Source of the DNA: Acinetobacter cumulans
GTDB taxonomy: Bacteria > Pseudomonadota > Gammaproteobacteria > Pseudomonadales > Moraxellaceae
Assembly (NCBI RefSeq): GCF_003024525.3
Contig: NZ_CP035934.2
Coordinates: 3,162,001 to 3,226,000 of the forward strand
Length of the DNA: 64,000 nucleotides
Direction of reading: 5' to 3'
A program made the position numbers and the translations under genes. The notes beneath the pieces were generated by a model. That model worked only from the letters and a program-made list of their open reading frames with translations, ran no database searches and was not told the origin of the DNA. The stretch's first letter is position 1; each line of letters begins with the position of its first letter. Positions 59,262 through 64,000 of this stretch are shown piece after piece.

Positions 59262-59420
59262 ATCCAATTAAATGTACATAAATGTAAAGTTAAATTTATT
59301 AAAATGTAAATTATTTATATTAAAAAAGTAAATAATATTAATAAAAAATGTAAGTTTAATTTATTAAAAATGTAATTTAATTTTATTAAAAATGTATAGT
59401 ATAAAATATTAAAAGGTACA
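59262..59420. repeat. iteron-like array, about eight 22-bp repeats
   Basis: The core (A)ATGTAA/AATGTAC-like word recurs at 59272, 59282, 59303, 59326 (AAGTAA), 59348, 59370, 59392 and 59415 (GGTAC), with spacings of 21-23 bases after the first. The best unit reads AATGTAATTTAATTTTATTAAA or close. The period is about two helical turns, so all cores lie on one face of the DNA. Very AT-rich; no gene in this 362-base gap (59216-59577). Confidence 0.7.
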
Positions 59421-59495
59421 TTCAATTCGGTAAACTTCACCATAATGAAGCAGACACGGGCTTCAAAGTAGCGCAGATTGAAATGATAAGTACAA

Positions 59496-59523
59496 AAAAA
59501 GACAGCCTGAGCTGCCTTTTTAG
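59496..59523 (-). terminator. terminator downstream of the DUF4870-like gene
   Basis: On the minus strand AGGCAGC / GCTGTCT with a TCAG loop, then TTTTTT; 54 bases past the stop. Confidence 0.7.
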
Positions 59524-59577
59524 AGGCCTCACGATATCAATGAGACCTTGTATACACGCTGTGATTGTTCACCCGAC

Positions 59578-59970
59578 TTATTGATACATCGGCTTATTGT
59601 CATTCACTGTAATAATGCCACGCACAGCACGATAAACAATCCACACCCAAGATGCCCCAACCACAAATATACAAAATGCTGAAGCGCCTAAAGCGGTTCC
59701 AGCAAATAAGTCGGGGTTATTTCCTGTGAAAAATAGGAACAAGAAAGGTACAAAAGCAATCACGTTCCAAATGAGGTACCACCAAAAAGTACGGATTTGC
59801 CAAGTAAAGTGACTTTCAAAAATCGAGCCTTGCACACTGTCACGCTTGATATAATTAATCACCAATGCCACCAATGCCAATATACCCGCCGTAAAAATTG
59901 CGACGATATACAACACATATAAGGCAATGGTTAAAGTACGGTTCGAATCTTGATCTACTGAATATTCCAT
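59578..59970 (-). CDS. DUF4870-like small membrane protein
   Basis: A 130-residue protein with three hydrophobic helices (about residues 14-38, 62-82 and 90-112) and the conserved layout of DUF4870-type proteins (ALYVLYIVAIFTAGILALVALVINYIKRD, SHFTWQIRTFWW). Function unknown. 30 bases after the CSD-DUF1294 gene on the same strand. Confidence 0.72.
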   Translation of the reverse strand: MEYSVDQDSNRTLTIALYVLYIVAIFTAGILALVALVINYIKRDSVQGSIFESHFTWQIRTFWWYLIWNVIAFVPFLFLFFTGNNPDLFAGTALGASAFCIFVVGASWVWIVYRAVRGIITVNDNKPMYQ

Positions 59971-60000
59971 ACACGCCCTCTTCTGTCTTTATACTTCGTT

Positions 60001-60621
60001 TTAAAATGGATTAAATGGTGAAATCAGCCATAAAATCAAAAGAATGTTAAAAGCTATAGTACAAAAATAAATACGGCGAAAGGGTTGTTTTTGTGTTTTA
60101 TGTCTCAGTTTTTGCTGTGCCAACCACGCAGCAGGCCACCCACCTAAAAAAGCCAATAGATGTAAACTTTGTTCAGGCACACGTCGGTTGCCCAAACGCG
60201 CTGCTTCTTTGTCCTGCGCATAAAACCAATACGTTGCTACATTTACCAAACTTAAAGCCAAGAGCGCTATACCACTAAGTAATCCTGCAATACTTAAGGC
60301 TGCAATGGCCAAAATATAGAGCACACACAGTATTTGCATGGCAGAGATATTCTTGGGCATGTGTATCACATTGTCTTTGACTGCTGGCTTGGACTGTTGT
60401 ACTTGACTGGCTTTAAGGTAAGTCACTTGCTGGGCACGAAAGCGCCCATGCTCATCCAAAACAACCAAATACTCCAAAGCACAGCCGACAATAGGTCGAG
60501 GGCCAGGGCGAGCAAAGTCCTTTATATGTAAAAACACCCGCTCTTTACTGCTGTCACTGGGTTGAATAAAGCCATAGCCTTGCTCATCCAACCATTCTAC
60601 TAAACGCCCTTGATCACGCAT
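60001..60621 (-). CDS. cold-shock domain-DUF1294 fusion protein
   Basis: A 206-residue protein. The N-terminal cold-shock domain (QGRLVEWLDEQGYGFIQPSDSSKERVFLHIKDF, RNP1-like GYGFIQP and RNP2-like VFLHI) binds nucleic acid. The C-terminal DUF1294 has three or four membrane helices (FYAQDKEAARLGNRRVPEQSLHLLAFLGGWPAAWLAQQ). The domain pairing is known in proteobacteria. ATG 60621 is preferred to GTG 60627 because of a GGGAG site. Confidence 0.86.
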   Translation of the reverse strand: MRDQGRLVEWLDEQGYGFIQPSDSSKERVFLHIKDFARPGPRPIVGCALEYLVVLDEHGRFRAQQVTYLKASQVQQSKPAVKDNVIHMPKNISAMQILCVLYILAIAALSIAGLLSGIALLALSLVNVATYWFYAQDKEAARLGNRRVPEQSLHLLAFLGGWPAAWLAQQKLRHKTQKQPFRRIYFCTIAFNILLILWLISPFNPF

Positions 60622-60643
60622 GACCACTCCCTTCAGCCTATCT

Positions 60644-61594
60644 TTAGGTCGTTACAAACTTTAAACGCTCAATTAACATATTGCGCATTTCAGCTGGGTT
60701 TTTCTGCAAAATATCATCCCCTGTACGGCCTTCAGCGGCATTTTTTTGTGCCACTTGCAAACGCATCATCCAGAAACGACCTGCAGCCATGGCCAAGTAC
60801 AGCTCCAAACAAGATTTTTCATCCGAGGTTAAAGGGCGCACCGTTTCATAAGCATTTAAAAATGCAATGGCCTTTTCTTCATTCAACGCAACACTTGGGT
60901 ATTCTGTACAAAAGTCATTGAGCGTAATGGCAATATCAAACAATAATTCGTCTTGATTTAACTCATAAAAGTCCAAAATGCCTTTGAGTTCATTGCCTTC
61001 AAATAAAGTGTTATCACGGAACAAATCGGAATGAATAAAGCCCTTTGGACGCTCTGGATACATTGCAGTTAATACTTCATATAAGCCTAAAAGGTTATTG
61101 AGTAGCATGGTATCGGCATCGTTTAAGCTTGGACGAAGCTCACGTGAAACCCCTAACCAATAGGCATGGTCACGATAAAATGCGCGCTCTAATGGAAAAC
61201 CTTGTAAAGCCACATGCATTTTTGCTTGCGCTACGGCAATCTGTTTCACCTGCTCAAGTTCAGATGGCATGGGATGTTCCCCACGCATACGCGGTGCAAT
61301 TTGCGCAGGCTTATCTTTTAGCGTATGGATGGCTTTCCCCGCATAAGACAGAGGCACGGGTACAGCTAAGCCTGCTTGTCCCAAATGCTCTAATACAGGT
61401 ACAAGTTCCCCTGCACCTTGCTCATCCATTTCTTCAAAAATGGTTAAAACAAACTGCTGATCATTTTCACAGACAATAAAATAGTTGGTATTTTGAATTC
61501 CGCCTTGAATGGGAATCAGGTCCACAACATTTAAACCATAAGGTGTGGCGAAGTCCTGAGCTTCCTTTAAAGTCAAAGTGGTATAAACCGACAT
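60644..61594 (-). CDS. thrB: homoserine kinase (APH-fold ThrB)
   Basis: A 316-residue kinase of the aminoglycoside-phosphotransferase fold used as ThrB in pseudomonads and Acinetobacter. Motifs: GGIQNTNYFI (nucleotide region), the Brenner-like FIHSDLFRDNTLF and GILDFYELNQDELLFDIAITLNDF (metal-binding Asp). It phosphorylates homoserine for threonine synthesis. thrC is not in this window. Confidence 0.93.
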   Translation of the reverse strand: MSVYTTLTLKEAQDFATPYGLNVVDLIPIQGGIQNTNYFIVCENDQQFVLTIFEEMDEQGAGELVPVLEHLGQAGLAVPVPLSYAGKAIHTLKDKPAQIAPRMRGEHPMPSELEQVKQIAVAQAKMHVALQGFPLERAFYRDHAYWLGVSRELRPSLNDADTMLLNNLLGLYEVLTAMYPERPKGFIHSDLFRDNTLFEGNELKGILDFYELNQDELLFDIAITLNDFCTEYPSVALNEEKAIAFLNAYETVRPLTSDEKSCLELYLAMAAGRFWMMRLQVAQKNAAEGRTGDDILQKNPAEMRNMLIERLKFVTT

Positions 61595-61707
61595 ACAAAA
61601 CCTGCAAAAAATCTTACATAAGTTTGATAGAATAACCGCTCCGACTATTAAGGTGTAGCATCTAAGTCGCGAAGTTTCATAATCGGCTGTTATTTTTGGA
61701 AAAAATT

Positions 61708-62466
61708 ATGCTTGCTAAACGTATTATTCCTTGCCTCGATGTCGACAATGGTCGCGTAGTAAAAGGTGTTCAATTCCTTGATATTCGTGATGCAGGCGAT
61801 CCAGTAGAAGTAGCGCGCCGTTATAACGAACAAGGCGCAGATGAAATTACTTTTTTAGACATTACTGCCACCTCAAATGGCCGTGACACGACTTACCGTA
61901 CCGTAGAGCGCATGGCTGAGTCTGTATTTGTACCACTGACTGTAGGTGGCGGTGTACGTAAAGTGGAAGATATCCGCTTACTGCTCAATGCAGGTGCTGA
62001 CAAAGTTTCAATTAACTCTGCAGCCATCTATAACCCAGAATTTGTACAAGAAGCCTCTCAACGCTTTGGCGCACAGTGCATTGTGGTTGCTATTGATGCC
62101 AAAAAAACTGGCGACAATAAATGGGAAATTTTTACCCACGGTGGCCGTAAAGAAACAGGCATTGATGCCATTGAATGGGCAGTTAAAATGGCAGAATTTG
62201 GCGCGGGTGAATTACTCGTGACTTCAATGGATGCCGACGGCACTAAAGCTGGTTATGACCTTGCCCTCATGCGTCAAATCAACGACCGCGTGACGATTCC
62301 AACCATTGCATCAGGTGGTGTTGGTAATTTACAACATTTAGCAGATGGCATTATTCAAGGTGGTGCAGATGCGGTATTGGCAGCCTCTATTTTCCACTTT
62401 GGTCAGCATACCATTCCTGAAGCGAAAAAATATCTTGCAGAACAAGGTATTGAAATGCGTCTTTAA
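61708..62466 (+). CDS. hisF: imidazole glycerol phosphate synthase cyclase subunit
   Basis: A 252-residue TIM barrel. Catalytic Asp in [16 protein letters not shown] (Asp11) and in [16 protein letters not shown] (Asp130-type), phosphate sites GGGVRKVED and [10 protein letters not shown]. It works with HisH (51189). ATG 61708 preferred to a TTG four codons earlier. Confidence 0.97.
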   Translation: MLAKRIIPCLDVDNGRVVKGVQFLDIRDAGDPVEVARRYNEQGADEITFLDITATSNGRDTTYRTVERMAESVFVPLTVGGGVRKVEDIRLLLNAGADKVSINSAAIYNPEFVQEASQRFGAQCIVVAIDAKKTGDNKWEIFTHGGRKETGIDAIEWAVKMAEFGAGELLVTSMDADGTKAGYDLALMRQINDRVTIPTIASGGVGNLQHLADGIIQGGADAVLAASIFHFGQHTIPEAKKYLAEQGIEMRL

Positions 62467-62492
62467 TTGACTGCATAGCAACAAATATGATT

Positions 62493-62524
62493 AAAAGAGC
62501 ATCTATATAGATGCTCTTTTTTTT
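62493..62524 (+). terminator. hisF terminator
   Basis: AAAAGAGCATCT / AGATGCTCTTTT with an ATAT loop and a T tract; 26 bases past the stop. Confidence 0.9.
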
Positions 62525-62531
62525 GTCCATA

Positions 62532-63002
62532 ATGTACTTAGACACCGCATTATTTATTACAAGCTTCGGTAGCTTGATCTTATTTGGCCTCGTTGCTTAT
62601 GGGCTTAAAATGAGCCAAAACACACAATCTATCATCATCCTAGTGATGATCTGTGGTTTTATATACATGTATTTATTTGGCTTAGACCTGTACCGTGAGT
62701 CAAAGTATCAAAAAGCCTTAGATACACCACTAAAAAATTATACTTGTGCCATTTTTGTGAGACAAATTCACTTCAATATAGGGCGCAAGCAACAATATGA
62801 AACTGCATTTCAATTCAAAACTCCGAATTCTAAATTTTTAGAATTTAATGGCGATCCGATTGCATTCAAGCATATTGCACAGTTGCAAACTTTGCAGGCT
62901 GGTCAAACTTATTGTTTTCATTATGCAAGTCAAATTCATGATTGGAATGGACGTTTTATTTTGACTGAATTACATCCATTCGCATTACTAAAATCAGAAT
63001 AA
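62532..63002 (+). CDS. small membrane protein of unknown function
   Basis: A 156-residue protein with two N-terminal membrane helices (about residues 6-28 and 35-52) and a soluble C-terminal domain with two cysteines. No family recognised, though the layout is DUF3592-like. ATG 62532 follows directly after the hisF terminator T tract, with no visible ribosome site, so the true start may differ; the upstream ATG 62511 lies inside the terminator. Confidence 0.6.
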   Translation: MYLDTALFITSFGSLILFGLVAYGLKMSQNTQSIIILVMICGFIYMYLFGLDLYRESKYQKALDTPLKNYTCAIFVRQIHFNIGRKQQYETAFQFKTPNSKFLEFNGDPIAFKHIAQLQTLQAGQTYCFHYASQIHDWNGRFILTELHPFALLKSE

Positions 63003-63026
63003 AAAAAAGGAGCCTTTTCGGCTCCT
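63001..63026 (-). terminator. minus-strand intrinsic terminator
   Basis: GGAGCC / GGCTCC with a five-base loop and, on the minus strand, an eight-T tract. It lies 185 bases after the desaturase-family gene and at the stop of the plus-strand gene. Confidence 0.75.
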
Positions 63027-63211
63027 ATAAACCAAGAAAAACTACAGCACTTGGTTAGTGAATTTCAATATACGTCAATCTAAAATGCAGTACATTTTCG
63101 ATAATAGGATTATAAAAACACTCAACTTAGAAATATTGACAATATTTAAGCAATTTATTGACCAATCACGACAAAACGATATTTTTAGACACCATTCGTC
63201 GTCTTTTCGGC

Positions 63212-63829
63212 CTAAGAGCGTAGCTCTTCAACAGCGACCGCCTTTTTATCTGCGAGCTGAACAGGAAAGAAACGTGTGACCGCTTGATTTAAAGCTTTTG
63301 AAAGTAACGCTGGCAAGGGAATACCTAAAGGATTCTTCTCTTGTAAATCTGGTGATGAGATCACTCTGGTACCCAACAGATAATCAAACCAAGGTTTGGT
63401 CACACACCAATTGGCATCCTGATTTGAGTTCATGTGGTGGTCATAGTGCCACGGAATTTTTTTCATCGCCCAATCTGGCTCTAAGTGTGCACGGCGATGG
63501 ATATAGTAATAATTACCTGCAGCATACAACACGGCAAGGCTCATTCCTTTAGATACAGGATAAAACAAAGGTGCAAATACACCTACAGCAACTGCCAAAG
63601 ACATGACTTCATTTTTTGTACGCCAATTTTTTAAACCTTCGACATAGCCATAATCTTCAAAAGCAGTTTTTCGTACTTCACGATGATGCTCCCAATGCGA
63701 TTTCATATTGCTTGGTGATGGGCTCCAGCGTGGCTTGCCTGTGCGGTGAGTGCCATGCAAAAGATACTTATGTGCAACCCACTCAAAACCATTAGCAACC
63801 ACGAGGCCCACAAGAAAACCTTTTAACAT
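63212..63829 (-). CDS. sterol desaturase/fatty acid hydroxylase family protein
   Basis: A 205-residue membrane protein with the histidine boxes of diiron hydroxylases: HKYLLHGTH (about residues 20-28), HWEHH (45-49), HRRAH (111-115) and HYDHH (128-132). Two or three hydrophobic segments. The family hydroxylates or desaturates lipids at the membrane; substrate unknown. Start ATG 63829, with a GGAGG site upstream. C-terminus is polar. Confidence 0.85.
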   Translation of the reverse strand: MLKGFLVGLVVANGFEWVAHKYLLHGTHRTGKPRWSPSPSNMKSHWEHHREVRKTAFEDYGYVEGLKNWRTKNEVMSLAVAVGVFAPLFYPVSKGMSLAVLYAAGNYYYIHRRAHLEPDWAMKKIPWHYDHHMNSNQDANWCVTKPWFDYLLGTRVISSPDLQEKNPLGIPLPALLSKALNQAVTRFFPVQLADKKAVAVEELRS

Positions 63830-63936
63830 ATATGCAACCTCCGATCTTTTATCTCACTATAAGCAATCAAAAAGGCTAGATATTGACCATGTTTTTAAAT
63901 ATCATTGACAAATTACGACAAAACCAAGAATAAAAA

Positions 63937-64000
63937 ATGCAGCACCTTAAAGATTATACTGGCACTGTGTATGGTGGTCTCGGGCATTTGCTCTATACGT
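63937..64000 (+). CDS. 5' end of a gene cut by the window edge
   Basis: An ATG at 63937 opens a frame (MQHLKDYTGTVYGGLGHLLYT) that runs off the right edge. It is divergent from the desaturase-family gene, with 107 bases between. Too short to identify; included only as a possible start. Confidence 0.35.
   Translation, partial: MQHLKDYTGTVYGGLGHLLYT

Noticed and set aside
59262..59420. CRISPR-like array
   Set aside because: The repeat period is only about 22 bases with no unique spacers, and no cas genes are present.

Overview
The window looks like chromosomal DNA of an Acinetobacter-type gammaproteobacterium (Moraxellaceae). The moderately AT-rich codon use, the split T2SS locus (gspN-gspC-gspD with a downstream FHA gene), the Pseudomonas-like algZ-algR-hemC-hemD-hemX-hemY order, the dispersed his genes and the fadB-fadA pair all fit that genus. 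The genus comes from recognised protein sequences and gene order; I cannot name the species. Most of the window is core genome, with a few accessory insertions.

Layout. 1-2500: a truncated Asp-type alpha/beta hydrolase, a DUF4442 hotdog protein, a glycine-zipper lipoprotein and a secreted protein. 2581-16732 (minus strand): the transcription/translation block tRNA-Thr, Tyr, Gly, Thr, tuf, tRNA-Trp, secE, nusG, rplK, rplA, rplJ, rplL, rpoB, rpoC, with an L10-type leader, an attenuator-like pair of hairpins before rpoB and a small repeat element between rpoB and rpoC. 16831-24446: trpE, gph, an FHA protein, gspD/C/N and an H-NS-family protein. 24583-30815: a thioesterase, the heme cluster and AlgZ/AlgR. 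30806-36743: argH, yggX, a terminator-like repeat array, a candidate small RNA, pgsA, a TesB-like thioesterase and uvrC. 36931-43330: a lipoprotein with a probable homopolymer frameshift at its start, a single-ring Clp-like AAA+ protein, a PH-like membrane protein and fadBA.

The clearest accessory insertion is 43390-45330. It is very AT-rich and lies between the fadA terminator and the dodecin terminator. It carries a radical SAM enzyme that I recognise as a prokaryotic viperin (pVip), an antiviral enzyme family that makes 3'-deoxy-3',4'-didehydro nucleotides. Two uncharacterised genes, one a zinc-ribbon membrane protein, converge on it. No nucleotide kinase lies beside it.

45364-63829: dodecin, a lysine/alanine 11-mer repeat protein, a small secreted protein with a TonB-box-like motif, a methyltransferase, duplicated tRNA-Phe genes, hisB-hisH, a four-repeat hydrophobic protein behind a 22-bp palindrome, an RNase D-like exonuclease, hisA, a DMT transporter, an amine oxidase/permease pair, and an orphan IS630-type HTH protein followed by about eight iteron-like 22-bp repeats. 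A DUF4870-like membrane protein, a CSD-DUF1294 protein, thrB, hisF and a sterol-desaturase-family protein complete the window.

The best candidates for something new are the viperin island, the HTH/iteron unit at 58800-59420, the hairpin-rich non-coding stretch at 32534-33190, and the repeat proteins at 45960 and 52252.
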